Below, piece after piece: positions 1 through 7,888 of a stretch of DNA of 17,475 bases. The stretch spans positions 1-17,475 of the forward strand of contig CAADUV010000022.1 of the NCBI GenBank assembly GCA_900752305.1, read 5' to 3'. The notes beneath the pieces were generated by a model. It worked only from the letters and a program-made list of their open reading frames with translations. It was not told where the DNA came from and made no database searches. This DNA is from an uncultured Oscillospiraceae bacterium. GTDB taxonomy: Bacteria; Bacillota; Clostridia; Oscillospirales; Oscillospiraceae. Within the stretch, counting starts at the first letter, position 1, and the number at the start of each line of letters is the position of its first letter. A program made the translations under genes and the position numbers.

Positions 1-1659
1 ATGCAGACATTATATTTTGACCTGCGGGATACCAAGGGCCAGCAAAAGAGCATTGAGGACAAGATCTCCGCGGCCGCCAAGATCCTGCGGGACGGCGGAC
101 TGGTGGGCATCCCCACGGAGACGGTGTATGGCCTGGCGGCCAACGGCCTGGACGAAAAGGCCGTGGCCCGCATCTTTGAGGCCAAGGGCCGTCCCCAGGA
201 CAATCCCCTCATTCTGACCATTCCCGGCCAGCAGTGGCTGCCCCGGTACTGCAAGGACATCCCGCCCCTTGCCTATGTGCTGGCACGCAAATTCTGGCCC
301 GGCCCCCTGACCATGATCTTGAAGTGCCGGACGGACGTGGTGCCTCCCGCCATCACGGCGGGACTGGACACCGTGGCCATGCGCTGTCCCGATCACCCGG
401 TGACCCTGGCCATCATCCGGGAGGCCGGCATCCCCGTGGCGGCACCCAGCGCCAACACCTCCGGCCGTCCCAGCTGCACCAACGCCCAGGACGTGCTGGA
501 GGACATGAACGGCAAGATCCCCGCCATCGTAGACGGCGGCCCCTGCGCGGTGGGGGTGGAGTCCACCATCCTAGACCTGACCGTCACCCCGCCCCAGCTG
601 CTCCGCCCCGGCGGAATGCCCTTGGAAGCCCTGGAGGCGGTGGTGGGGGAGATCTCCGTTGACCACGCAGTCACTGGTCAGCTGAAACCCGGCGAAAAGC
701 CCCGTGCCCCAGGCATGAAGTACCGCCACTACGCCCCTCACGCCAAAGTCACCGTCCTCACCGGCGACGGTGCGGAGACGGCGGCGTACATCCGGGCGCA
801 CATCACCCCCGGCGGCGGCGTTATCTGCTTTGACGAGTACGTAAAACTGTTCCCCGACTGCGTGACCCACCCGCTGGGAGCAGAAGGGGACAAGGCGGAG
901 CAGGCACGGCGGGTCTTTGACGCCCTGCGGGAGTTTGACCACACGGACGTGACGGAGATCTTTGCCCAGTGCCCGGACGACACCGGGTTGGGTCTGGCCA
1001 TCGGGAACCGGCTGAAAAAAGCGGCGGGGTTCCACGTGGTGAATTTGGAACGAGAGAGAGAGCATCCTATGAAGATTATTGGTATCACTGGCGGCACCGG
1101 CGCCGGCAAGACCAGCGCGCTGAACGTGCTGGCAGAGATGAACGTGGAGATCCTGGACTGCGACGTGATCTATCACCAGCTCATCCAGACCAGCCAAGCC
1201 CTGCGCACCGCCCTGACCGAACGGTTCGGGGACGTGTTCTGCGCCGACGGTTTGGATCGGCAGAAGCTGGGCAACCTGGTATTCCAGAACCCGGACGCTC
1301 TGGCACAGCTCAACGCCATCACCATGGGCTTTGTGGAGGAGGAAGTCCACGCCCGGATGAAGCAGGCGGAGGCTGACCACAGGGTCGGCGTGGCCATCGA
1401 CGCCATCGGGCTGCTGGAGTCCGACGTGCGCCACGAGTGCGACGTGCTGGTGGCCATCACCGCCCCTGCTGAGGTGCGCTGCAAGCGCATCATGGCGCGG
1501 GAGGGCATCAGCGAGGAATACGCTTGGAATCGGGTGAAGGCTCAGAAGGATGAGCGCTATTTCAAGGAAAATTGTGACTACGTACTGCCCAACGACAGCA
1601 CTGAGGACGTGTTCCGCGCCCGTGCCGTGGAGTTGTTTACCAAGGTGCTGAACCCGTGA
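1..1659 (+). CDS. tsaC-coaE: Fused threonylcarbamoyl-AMP synthase (TsaC/Sua5) and dephospho-CoA kinase (CoaE)
   Basis: One uninterrupted frame of 552 residues joins two enzymes. Residues 1-350 are a Sua5-type protein that makes threonylcarbamoyl-AMP from threonine, bicarbonate and ATP for t6A37 of tRNA. Visible signs are PTETVYGL (38-45), the KGR triad (62-64), PSANTSGRPS (149-158), VESTILDL (186-193) and the linker PGMKYRHYAP (237-246), followed by the C-terminal Sua5 domain. Residues 357-552 are a full-length CoaE (about 196 aa), which phosphorylates dephospho-CoA: P-loop GITGGTGAGKTS (361-372), D386-x-D388, and a lid region with RCKRIMAREG. The junction EREREHP lies just before an internal ATG at 1069, and the DNA there is GA-rich like a ribosome binding site. 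CoaE could therefore also be made separately. The frame begins at base 1, so its ribosome binding site and possible upstream starts cannot be seen. Domain identities are firm; that one fused polypeptide is made in the cell is inference. Confidence 0.9.
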   Translation: MQTLYFDLRDTKGQQKSIEDKISAAAKILRDGGLVGIPTETVYGLAANGLDEKAVARIFEAKGRPQDNPLILTIPGQQWLPRYCKDIPPLAYVLARKFWPGPLTMILKCRTDVVPPAITAGLDTVAMRCPDHPVTLAIIREAGIPVAAPSANTSGRPSCTNAQDVLEDMNGKIPAIVDGGPCAVGVESTILDLTVTPPQLLRPGGMPLEALEAVVGEISVDHAVTGQLKPGEKPRAPGMKYRHYAPHAKVTVLTGDGAETAAYIRAHITPGGGVICFDEYVKLFPDCVTHPLGAEGDKAEQARRVFDALREFDHTDVTEIFAQCPDDTGLGLAIGNRLKKAAGFHVVNLEREREHPMKIIGITGGTGAGKTSALNVLAEMNVEILDCDVIYHQLIQTSQALRTALTERFGDVFCADGLDRQKLGNLVFQNPDALAQLNAITMGFVEEEVHARMKQAEADHRVGVAIDAIGLLESDVRHECDVLVAITAPAEVRCKRIMAREGISEEYAWNRVKAQKDERYFKENCDYVLPNDSTEDVFRARAVELFTKVLNP

Positions 1660-1681
1660 ATCAGAAAAGGAGGAACCTTTG

Positions 1682-3070
1682 ATGAGCGCAAAGAGAAGCG
1701 ATGCCCTGCTGCACAAGCGGGAGAATGGCTATCGCAGCCTGTCTGCGGAAGAGAAGGCGGCGATGAACGCCTACTGCGAAGAATACAAGACTTTTTTGGA
1801 CAAGAGCCGCACCGAACGGGAGGCCGTCCGTTACACCGTCCAGCTGGCGGAAGCCCGTGGCTATCGCCCCTATCACCGTGGGGATGCCCTGAAGCCGGGG
1901 GATAAAATTTACCGGGTCAACCGGGACAAGGCCGTCATGCTGGCGGTCATGGGCACCGAACCTCTGGACAAGGGCGTGAACATCGGCGCCGCCCACATCG
2001 ACGCCCCCCGGCTGGATCTGAAACCCAATCCCCTCATCGAGGACAGTGAGTTCGCCCTTTTAAAAACCCACTACTACGGCGGCATCCGCAAGTACCATTG
2101 GGTCTCCATCCCCCTGTCCCTCCGTGGCGTGGTGGTGAAGCGGGACGGCACCAAGGTGGACGTGGTCATCGGCGGCGAGCCTGGCGACCCCCTCCTGACC
2201 ATTCCCGACCTGCTGCCCCACCTGGCGGACAAGCAGGCCAAGGAGCCGCTCTGGCAGGCCATCAAGGGGGAGGATTTGAACATTCTGGTGGGCAGCGAGC
2301 CGTACCCCGACCCGGACGAGAAGGACGCAGTGAAGCTGATGGTGCTGGACATCCTGAACCAGAAGTACGGCATGGTGGAGGAGGACTTCCTGTCCGCTGA
2401 GCTGTGCGCCGTGCCTGCTTACCCGGTGGCGGACGTGGGGCTGGATCGCTCCATGATCGGCTCCTATGGCCAGGATGACCGGGTGTGCAGCTTTGCCGCC
2501 TTGCAGGGTCTGTTCGACGCAGAGGAGACCCTGAAACGCACCGGCGTGTGTATGCTGGTAGATAAGGAAGAAATTGGCTCCGAGGGCGTCAGCGGGATGC
2601 AGTCTTGGGCGTTCGACACCTTCCTGTCCGACCTGTGCGACGCCACCGGCGCCAGCCTCAAGAGCTGCTATGAACACTCCTTCTGCCTGTCCGCCGACGT
2701 GACCGCCGCCTTCGACCCCAACTTCGCCGAGGTCTACGAAAAGCACAACGCCGCCCGCCTGAACCGCGGCGTGGGTCTGTGCAAGTACACCGGCGCACGG
2801 GGCAAATCCGGCGCCAGCGACGCCTCTGCCGAAGTGGTGGGATATGTGCGCAAGCTGTTCAACGACAACGGCATCCTGTGGCAGTTGTCCGAGATGGGCA
2901 AAGTGGACGTGGGCGGCGGCGGCACCGTGGCCCTGTATATGGCCAATCGGAACATCGACACCATCGACGCCGGTACGCCGGTGCTGGCCATGCACTCGCC
3001 CTTCGAGGTGACCGGGAAGTTGGATTGTTATATGACTTACCGGAGTATGAAGGCGGTGTTTGAGGCCTAA
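1682..3070 (+). CDS. M18 family zinc aminopeptidase
   Basis: A cytosolic metallo-aminopeptidase of family M18 (aspartyl aminopeptidase / aminopeptidase I type), which removes N-terminal residues from peptides using two metal ions. The 462 aa match the family length. Likely metal and catalytic residues are H105 in AAHIDAPRLDLKP (with D107), D266 in QDDRVCSF, E296-E297 in VDKEEIGSEG, D339 in SADVTAAFDPN and H438 in AMHSPFEVTGK. The ATG at 1682 is chosen because AAAGGAGGAA (1666-1675) sits 8 nt upstream of it; a TTG at 1679 would be too close. The gene begins 22 nt after the tsaC-coaE stop, so the two are probably cotranscribed. The family is clear. Substrate preference (acidic or neutral N-terminal residues) cannot be read from the sequence. 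Confidence 0.93.
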   Translation: MSAKRSDALLHKRENGYRSLSAEEKAAMNAYCEEYKTFLDKSRTEREAVRYTVQLAEARGYRPYHRGDALKPGDKIYRVNRDKAVMLAVMGTEPLDKGVNIGAAHIDAPRLDLKPNPLIEDSEFALLKTHYYGGIRKYHWVSIPLSLRGVVVKRDGTKVDVVIGGEPGDPLLTIPDLLPHLADKQAKEPLWQAIKGEDLNILVGSEPYPDPDEKDAVKLMVLDILNQKYGMVEEDFLSAELCAVPAYPVADVGLDRSMIGSYGQDDRVCSFAALQGLFDAEETLKRTGVCMLVDKEEIGSEGVSGMQSWAFDTFLSDLCDATGASLKSCYEHSFCLSADVTAAFDPNFAEVYEKHNAARLNRGVGLCKYTGARGKSGASDASAEVVGYVRKLFNDNGILWQLSEMGKVDVGGGGTVALYMANRNIDTIDAGTPVLAMHSPFEVTGKLDCYMTYRSMKAVFEA

Positions 3071-3110
3071 GCGCAAACTTAACGGAGACCAAGCCCCGCA
3101 GGGCGCTTTA

Positions 3111-3140
3111 GCTTCTTTTCGCTTCCTTTTGCTTCTCTGA
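3111..3140 (+). repeat. Three tandem 10-nt imperfect direct repeats (GCTTCyTTTy)
   Basis: Three consecutive decamers read gcttcttttc, gcttcctttt and gcttctctga. They lie about 40 nt after the M18 stop codon and lead into the hairpin array. The second and third copies also form part of the first hairpin. No function can be assigned. Confidence 0.55.
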
Positions 3141-3282
3141 AGAAAAGGAAGTGGGGTCCAGGGGCAAAGCCCCTGGTCGGCATCCGCAGATGCCGAAATA
3201 CCCCATGCGTTCTAAAGCGCAGGAGTGGGTGAATTTTCAGCTTTGCTGAAAAGAGGGCGAACCCTCGCCGGGGGTTCGCCCT
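3122..3282 (+). repeat. Array of five hairpins in the intergenic region (candidate dispersed element or structured 3' UTR)
   Basis: Five inverted repeats follow one another. (1) 3122-3151: CTTCCTTTT pairs with AAAAGGAAG and an inner CTTC with GAAG, with one bulged G. (2) 3158-3176: CCAGGGGC aaa GCCCCTGG, perfect. (3) 3179-3194: GGCATC cgca GATGCC, perfect. (4) 3236-3250: TTCAGC ttt GCTGAA, perfect. (5) 3254-3282: AGGGCGAACCC pairs with GGGTTCGCCCT around a 7-nt loop. Only the last is followed by a short T-rich run (CTTT) and could end transcription of the M18 gene. The 362-nt gap from 3071 to 3432 holds no convincing gene; apart from this array it contains the promoter and leader of the next gene. 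The CCAGGGGC hairpin reminds me of intergenic elements repeated in related genomes, but that is unverified memory. Confidence 0.6.
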
Positions 3283-3344
3283 TTCGTCATGCTGTGCGGA
3301 ACATATCGAGGTCGAGGAAATAACCCACGTTTTTCACGCCACCC

Positions 3345-3373
3345 TTTACTTTTCCCCCAATTCAGGGTACAAT
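3345..3373 (+). promoter_or_regulatory. Sigma-A-type promoter for the DUF512 gene
   Basis: The -35 is TTTACT (3345-3350), followed by a 17-nt spacer and the -10 TACAAT (3368-3373). Transcription should start near 3380, giving a leader of about 50 nt before the TTG start at 3433. A GTG at 3382 would leave almost no leader. Confidence 0.6.
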
Positions 3374-3417
3374 AAAACGATGTGTATATCCCATACACCC
3401 CCCATTCTCCCAACCCC

Positions 3418-3427
3418 AAGGCGGTGA
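3418..3427 (+). promoter_or_regulatory. Ribosome binding site that decides the DUF512 start
   Basis: AAGGCGGTGA differs from the ideal AAGGAGGTGA by one base and ends 5 nt before the TTG at 3433. Neither the GTG at 3382 nor the GTG at 3424 has a comparable site. Confidence 0.6.
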
Positions 3428-3432
3428 ACCTG

Positions 3433-4821
3433 TTGAGCAGTAAGATCAAATCCGTAGACCCCGGCAGCCCCGGCCAGCTGGCTGGTATCTTGCCCGGCGA
3501 CACCTTGGTGTCCATCAATGGCGAGCGCGTGGTGGATGTGCTGGACTACAAATTTTACAGCTACGATCCCCGCCTCAAGGTGGAGTTGGCGGACGCCAAC
3601 GGCAACCGCCGTACCCTCCACATCCGCAAGGCGGAGGGGCAGGACTTGGGGCTGGAGTTCGAGACCTACCTGATGGATCACGCCCACCGGTGTGCCAACA
3701 ACTGCGTGTTCTGCTTCGTGGATCAGATGCCCAAAGGCTTGCGGGACACCCTCTACTTCAAGGACGACGACGACCGCCTGTCCTTCCTGCTGGGCAACTA
3801 TGTGACCCTCACCAACCTGTCCCCACGGGAGATCCAGCGCATCATCGACCTGCGCATCTCGCCCATCAATGTCTCCGTCCACACCACCGACCCGGAGCTG
3901 CGGGTGGAGCTGATGGGCAACCGGAACGCTGGGAAATCCATCGACGTCATGCGCCGCCTGGCGGAGGCGGGCATCCACATGAACTGCCAAATTGTCGCCT
4001 GTCCCGGCCTCAACGATGGCCCCGCCCTGGAACGCTCCATGCGGGACCTGACCGAGATGCGCAGCGGCGTCACCAGCGTGGCCATCGTGCCGGTGGGGCT
4101 GACCAAGTACCGGGAGGGGCTGTACCCCCTGCGCAGCTACACAGCGGCGGAGGCGGGCGCGGTCATCGACCAGGTGGAGGCTTGGGCGAGACAGTGCAAG
4201 GAATTGTACGGCGAGGGGATGTTCTGGTGCTCCGACGAGTTCTACCTCATCGCCGGACGCCCCATCCCGGAGGACGAGTTCTACGAGGACTACTGCCAGC
4301 TGGAGAACGGCGTGGGCATGCTGCGGCTGCTCCAGGGGGAGTTCAAGGGGGCGCTGATGACCATGGACGAGGTGACGGAGCCGATAAAGCCCTTCGCCAT
4401 CGCCACCGGCATGAGCGCCGGACCGCTGCTCACCCAGCTGGCGCAGCAGGCGTCGGATGCCTGCGGGGGCATCGAGCACTACGTGTACCCCTTGCGCAAC
4501 GACTTTTTCGGGCATAAAATTACCGTTTCCGGCCTAATTACCGGCCAAGACCTCATCGCCCAGCTCCAGGACAAGCCTCTGGGAGAGCGGCTCTTGCTGC
4601 CCAGCTCCATGCTGCGCTATCATCAGAACGTCTTTCTGGATGACGTGACGGTGGAGCAGGTGGAACAGGCGCTGGGGGTGCCGCTGACCTTTGTGGAGCA
4701 GGACGGGTTCGCCCTGCTGGACGCCATGTTGGGGGTGGACAGCACCCAGAAACCGCCAGAAGAGGACTGGGCGGAGCCAGAAGAGACCGAATATTTCCAA
4801 TACAACCCCTCCCGCCAGTAA
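3433..4821 (+). CDS. DUF512 family protein with PDZ and radical-SAM-like domains
   Basis: A protein of 462 aa in the order typical of the family: an N-terminal PDZ-like domain (about 1-70, with SPGQLAGILPGDTLVSING), a radical-SAM-like region with the cluster-binding motif C87-x3-C91-x2-C94 (HRCANNCVFCFVDQMPKG), and a C-terminal DUF512 domain (about 250-445). The motif implies a 4Fe-4S cluster and SAM chemistry. The substrate is unknown, and I know of no proven reaction for the family. The start is the TTG at 3433, giving MSSKIKSVDPGSP, which resembles the usual family N-terminus and has a near-ideal ribosome binding site; a GTG at 3382 is the alternative. The gene has its own promoter and sits 39 nt upstream of der. 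That neighbourhood is common in Clostridia and may point to a role in ribosome or tRNA metabolism, which is inference. Confidence 0.88.
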   Translation: MSSKIKSVDPGSPGQLAGILPGDTLVSINGERVVDVLDYKFYSYDPRLKVELADANGNRRTLHIRKAEGQDLGLEFETYLMDHAHRCANNCVFCFVDQMPKGLRDTLYFKDDDDRLSFLLGNYVTLTNLSPREIQRIIDLRISPINVSVHTTDPELRVELMGNRNAGKSIDVMRRLAEAGIHMNCQIVACPGLNDGPALERSMRDLTEMRSGVTSVAIVPVGLTKYREGLYPLRSYTAAEAGAVIDQVEAWARQCKELYGEGMFWCSDEFYLIAGRPIPEDEFYEDYCQLENGVGMLRLLQGEFKGALMTMDEVTEPIKPFAIATGMSAGPLLTQLAQQASDACGGIEHYVYPLRNDFFGHKITVSGLITGQDLIAQLQDKPLGERLLLPSSMLRYHQNVFLDDVTVEQVEQALGVPLTFVEQDGFALLDAMLGVDSTQKPPEEDWAEPEETEYFQYNPSRQ

Positions 4822-4860
4822 CAGACGGGAAGCAACGTGATAAAGTGAGGAAGTGAGACC

Positions 4861-6192
4861 ATGGCAAAACCGATGGTAGCCATCGTAGGACGCCCCAACG
4901 TGGGCAAGTCCATGCTGTTCAATAAACTGGCAGGCAAACGCCTGTCCATCGTGGAGGACACCCCTGGCGTCACCCGTGACCGGCTCTACGCAGACTGCGA
5001 CTGGAATGGCCGGGAGTTCACCATCGTGGACACCGGCGGCATCGAGCCCCGGAACGACAACGAAATCTTGCAGTTCATGCGCGGCCAGGCGGAGATCGCC
5101 ATTGACAACGCCGACGTCATCGTCCTGGTGTGCGACATCCGCACCGGCGTCACCGCCGCCGACCAGGACGTGGCCAATCTGCTCCTGCGCTCCAAGAAGC
5201 CGGTGGTGCTGGCGGTGAACAAGGCCGACCGGGTGGGCCCCACCGACCCGGACGTGTACGAGTTCTACAACCTGGGTCTGGGTGACCCCATCGCCATCTC
5301 CGCCATCCACGGCCTGGGGGTGGACGAGATGCTGGACGCCTGTTTTGAGTATTTCCCCGACGACGTGGAGGAGGAAGAGCAGGAGGATGTCATCAAGGTG
5401 GCAGTCATCGGCAAGCCCAACGTGGGCAAGTCCTCCCTGGTCAACCGTATCCTGGGGGAGGAGCGGGTCATCGTCAGCAATGTGGCCGGCACCACCCGGG
5501 ACGCAGTGGACAGCTACTTTGAAAATGAGTTCGGCAAATACGTCCTCATCGACACCGCCGGTATGCGCAAAAAATCCAAGGTAAACGACCGGGTGGAGCA
5601 GTTCTCCGTCCTCCGTGCCACCATGGCCATCGATCGCTGTGACGTGTGCCTCATCCTCATCGATGCCAACGAAGGGGTCACGGAGCAGGACACCAAGGTA
5701 GCCGGTCTTGCTCACGAGGCAGGCAAAGCCTGCATCATCGTGGTCAACAAGTGGGACAGCATCGAAAAGGACGACAAGACCATGGACAAGATGCGGGCGG
5801 AAGTGCGCAACGGCCTGGCCTATATGACCTACGCGCCCATTCTCTTCATCTCCGCCCTCACCGGCCAGCGGGTGAACAAGCTCTTCGCTATGATCAACCA
5901 CGTCTGCGAGCAGAGCATGATGCGCATCCGCACCGGCACCCTCAACTCCGTCCTAGCGGACGCCACCACCCGGGTCCAGCCGCCTACCGACCGGGGGCGC
6001 CGTCTGAAAATTTATTACATGACCCAAGTGGGCATCCAGCCGCCTACCTTTGTGGTCTTCTGCAACGACGCAAAGCTGTTCCACTTCTCCTACCAGCGGT
6101 ATCTGGAGAACCAGATCCGCAACACCTTCGGCCTGGAAGGGACGCCCATTCGGCTCATCATCCGCGCCAAAGGGGAAAAGGGGGATCTGTGA
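4861..6192 (+). CDS. der: Ribosome-associated GTPase Der (EngA)
   Basis: Essential double-domain GTPase that acts in maturation of the 50S subunit. The 443 aa contain two G domains and a C-terminal KH-like domain (about 355-440). First G domain: P-loop GRPNVGKS (10-17), DTGG (57-60), NKAD (120-123). Second: GKPNVGKS (184-191), DTAG (231-234), NKWD (296-299). An acidic linker (about 167-177, rich in E and D) separates them, as is usual. The ATG at 4861 follows a GAGGAAG ribosome binding site (4847-4853). The TGA overlaps the plsY ATG, so the two genes are translationally coupled. No promoter of its own is evident in the 39-nt gap after the DUF512 gene, so cotranscription with it is likely. Confidence 0.97.
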   Translation: MAKPMVAIVGRPNVGKSMLFNKLAGKRLSIVEDTPGVTRDRLYADCDWNGREFTIVDTGGIEPRNDNEILQFMRGQAEIAIDNADVIVLVCDIRTGVTAADQDVANLLLRSKKPVVLAVNKADRVGPTDPDVYEFYNLGLGDPIAISAIHGLGVDEMLDACFEYFPDDVEEEEQEDVIKVAVIGKPNVGKSSLVNRILGEERVIVSNVAGTTRDAVDSYFENEFGKYVLIDTAGMRKKSKVNDRVEQFSVLRATMAIDRCDVCLILIDANEGVTEQDTKVAGLAHEAGKACIIVVNKWDSIEKDDKTMDKMRAEVRNGLAYMTYAPILFISALTGQRVNKLFAMINHVCEQSMMRIRTGTLNSVLADATTRVQPPTDRGRRLKIYYMTQVGIQPPTFVVFCNDAKLFHFSYQRYLENQIRNTFGLEGTPIRLIIRAKGEKGDL

Positions 6193-6815
6193 TGAACGGA
6201 CAGCTCATTCTGGCGGTCATCGTCACCGCCGTCCTGGCCTACCTGCTGGGTTGCTGCAACACCTCCATCGTCATCTCCAAGTACGTCCTGCGGGATGACG
6301 TCCGCAACCACGGCAGCGGCAACGCTGGTCTGACCAACTTCTATCGGGTCTTCGGCAAGCAGAAGATCTTGCTGGTCATCTTGGCCGACGTCCTCAAGAC
6401 CGTCATCGCCGTCCTGGCAGGCGCCGCTCTCTTTCGCTGGGCGGGGAACGACCCGATCATCGGCAAGCTGCTGGGCGGCCTGCTGTGCATGGTGGGGCAT
6501 ATGTTCCCCTTCCAGTTCGAGTTCAAGGGCGGCAAGGGCGTCTTGGCTGGGGGTACCATGGCCTGTTTCATGGGCTGGAAGGTGGCAGTGGCCGTCTGGG
6601 GCATCTTCTTCCTCATGGTCATCCTCACCCGCTTCGTCTCCCTGGGTTCCGTGGGCGCTGGGGTGCTCTATCCCATCTCCGTGGGGCTGGTGTACCAGAA
6701 CCTGTGGTATACCCTCTTGGCACTGGTGGCTGGTGGGCTGCTGGTGTGGCGGCATAAGGACAACATCAAACGGCTGCTCCGGGGGGAAGAGAGCAAGCTA
6801 AAGCTACATAAATGA
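6192..6815 (+). CDS. plsY: Acyl-phosphate:glycerol-3-phosphate acyltransferase PlsY
   Basis: Integral membrane enzyme that moves an acyl group from acyl-phosphate to the sn-1 position of glycerol-3-phosphate, giving lysophosphatidic acid, the first committed step of phospholipid synthesis. The 207 aa form several hydrophobic segments and carry the three family motifs: GSGNAGLTN (41-49), GHMFPFQFEFKGGKGV (102-117) and RHKDNIKRLLRGEE (187-200). The frame stays open upstream inside der, but the ATG at 6192 overlaps the der stop (TGATG) and gives the standard N-terminus. The next gene, gpsA, makes the glycerol-3-phosphate that PlsY uses. Confidence 0.96.
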   Translation: MNGQLILAVIVTAVLAYLLGCCNTSIVISKYVLRDDVRNHGSGNAGLTNFYRVFGKQKILLVILADVLKTVIAVLAGAALFRWAGNDPIIGKLLGGLLCMVGHMFPFQFEFKGGKGVLAGGTMACFMGWKVAVAVWGIFFLMVILTRFVSLGSVGAGVLYPISVGLVYQNLWYTLLALVAGGLLVWRHKDNIKRLLRGEESKLKLHK

Positions 6816-6834
6816 GAAAGAATGGGTGATGCAA

Positions 6835-7833
6835 ATGAAAGTGACAGTATTAGGCAGCGGTGCTTGGGGCACCGCCCTGGCCATCGTGCTGGTTGAAAAC
6901 GGAAATGACGTCACCATGTGGTCTCATCGTGAGGAAGCCGTGGCAGAGATGCAGCAGCTGGGGGTGAACCCCAAGCTGAAAGGCGTCCCCCTCCCCAAGG
7001 AGCTGCACCTGAGCAGCGACCTGTCCTGCGTCAGCGACAGCGACGTGGTGGTCTTTGCCACCCCCTCCTTCGCCATGCGGGAGACCGCCAAGCGCGCCAG
7101 CAGTCTGGTGCGGTCGGGTACGATTTTGGTCAGCGTGGGCAAGGGCATCGAAAAAGGCTCTGACCTGCGCATGAGCCAGGTCATCCGCTCGGAGATTTCT
7201 GACGACTGTCCCCTGGTGGTTCTCTGCGGCCCCACTCACGCCGAGGAAGTGGGTCGAAAAATCCCCAGCGGCATCGTGGCGGCGTCTGAGAACCAGCAGG
7301 CGGCGGAGCAGGTGCAGGATCTGTTCATGAACAAGCGCTTCCGGGTCTACACCTCCTCTGACGTGGTGGGCGTGGAGATCTGCGCGGCCATGAAGAACGT
7401 CATCGCCCTCTGTGTGGGGATGTCCGATGGCATGGGCTTTGGGGACAACACCCGTGCCCTCATCATCACCCGTGGTCTGGCGGAGATCACCCGCCTGGGC
7501 ACCGCCCTGGGCGGCAGACCGGAGACTTTCGCAGGTTTGGCTGGAGTAGGCGACCTCATCACCACCTGCACCTCCGTCCACTCCCGGAACCACCAGGCCG
7601 GCATCCTCATCGGCGGCGGCATGAAGCCGGCGGAGGCCATCGAGAAGGTGGGCGCTGTGGTGGAAGGCTACTACGCAGCCGCCACCGGTATGGAGTTGGC
7701 GGAACGGATGGGCCTTGAGATGCCCATCACCCAGGCCATCTATAGCGTCATGTATGAAGACGCCTGTGTGTACAGTGTGTCCGAAGGCATGATGGGCCGG
7801 GCCAAGACCCACGAGGCCAACGCCAACTGGTAA
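6835..7833 (+). CDS. gpsA: Glycerol-3-phosphate dehydrogenase [NAD(P)+] GpsA
   Basis: Cytosolic enzyme that reduces dihydroxyacetone phosphate to sn-glycerol-3-phosphate, supplying PlsY for membrane lipid synthesis. The 332 aa carry the Rossmann motif GSGAWGTA (7-14), VGKGIEKG (101-108, with K103), GPTHAEEV (132-139), catalytic K187 in AAMKNVIALCVG, NTRALIITRG (205-214) and TFAGLAGVGDLITTC (231-245). I chose ATG 6835 because MKVTVLGSG is the usual N-terminus. In-frame GTG 6826 and ATG 6829 are alternatives, and ribosome binding sites are weak for all three (GGTGAT just upstream of 6835, GAGAAAG for 6829). It lies 19 nt after plsY and ends just before a strong hairpin terminator. In many spore-formers spoIVA lies close downstream of gpsA; it is not here. 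Confidence 0.95.
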   Translation: MKVTVLGSGAWGTALAIVLVENGNDVTMWSHREEAVAEMQQLGVNPKLKGVPLPKELHLSSDLSCVSDSDVVVFATPSFAMRETAKRASSLVRSGTILVSVGKGIEKGSDLRMSQVIRSEISDDCPLVVLCGPTHAEEVGRKIPSGIVAASENQQAAEQVQDLFMNKRFRVYTSSDVVGVEICAAMKNVIALCVGMSDGMGFGDNTRALIITRGLAEITRLGTALGGRPETFAGLAGVGDLITTCTSVHSRNHQAGILIGGGMKPAEAIEKVGAVVEGYYAAATGMELAERMGLEMPITQAIYSVMYEDACVYSVSEGMMGRAKTHEANANW

Positions 7834-7850
7834 GGCAACAAAATAGAACG

Positions 7851-7887
7851 AAACGCCCTCTGTTATATGTAACAGAGGGCGTTTTTT
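7851..7887 (+). terminator. Terminator between convergent gpsA and znuB
   Basis: A perfect 15-bp stem (7851-7865 with 7870-7884) has a TATG loop, and its 3' arm runs into six T (7882-7887), a good rho-independent terminator for gpsA. On the minus strand the stem is followed by a weaker T-rich tract (TTTCGTTCTATTTT), so it may also end the dinB-znuACB transcript. Confidence 0.9.
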
Positions 7888-7888
7888 C

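Noticed and set aside
571..1716. Long minus-strand open frame (381 codons) opposite tsaC-coaE
   Set aside because: It is antisense to two well-conserved enzyme domains; its residue make-up (rich in H, Q, V, L) is that of a reversed GC-rich gene, and it has no recognisable domain.
3346..4515. 389-codon minus-strand frame opposite the DUF512 gene
   Set aside because: It is fully antisense to a protein with a clear radical-SAM motif, and its sequence is low-complexity H/V/Q/G-rich with no family match.
4534..5901. 455-codon minus-strand frame opposite der
   Set aside because: A shadow of der and the end of the DUF512 gene; no domain, no ribosome binding site of note.
5646..6191. Upstream extension of the plsY frame inside der
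   Set aside because: The extension is an alternate reading of der codons; the ATG at 6192 gives the normal PlsY N-terminus and overlaps the der stop.
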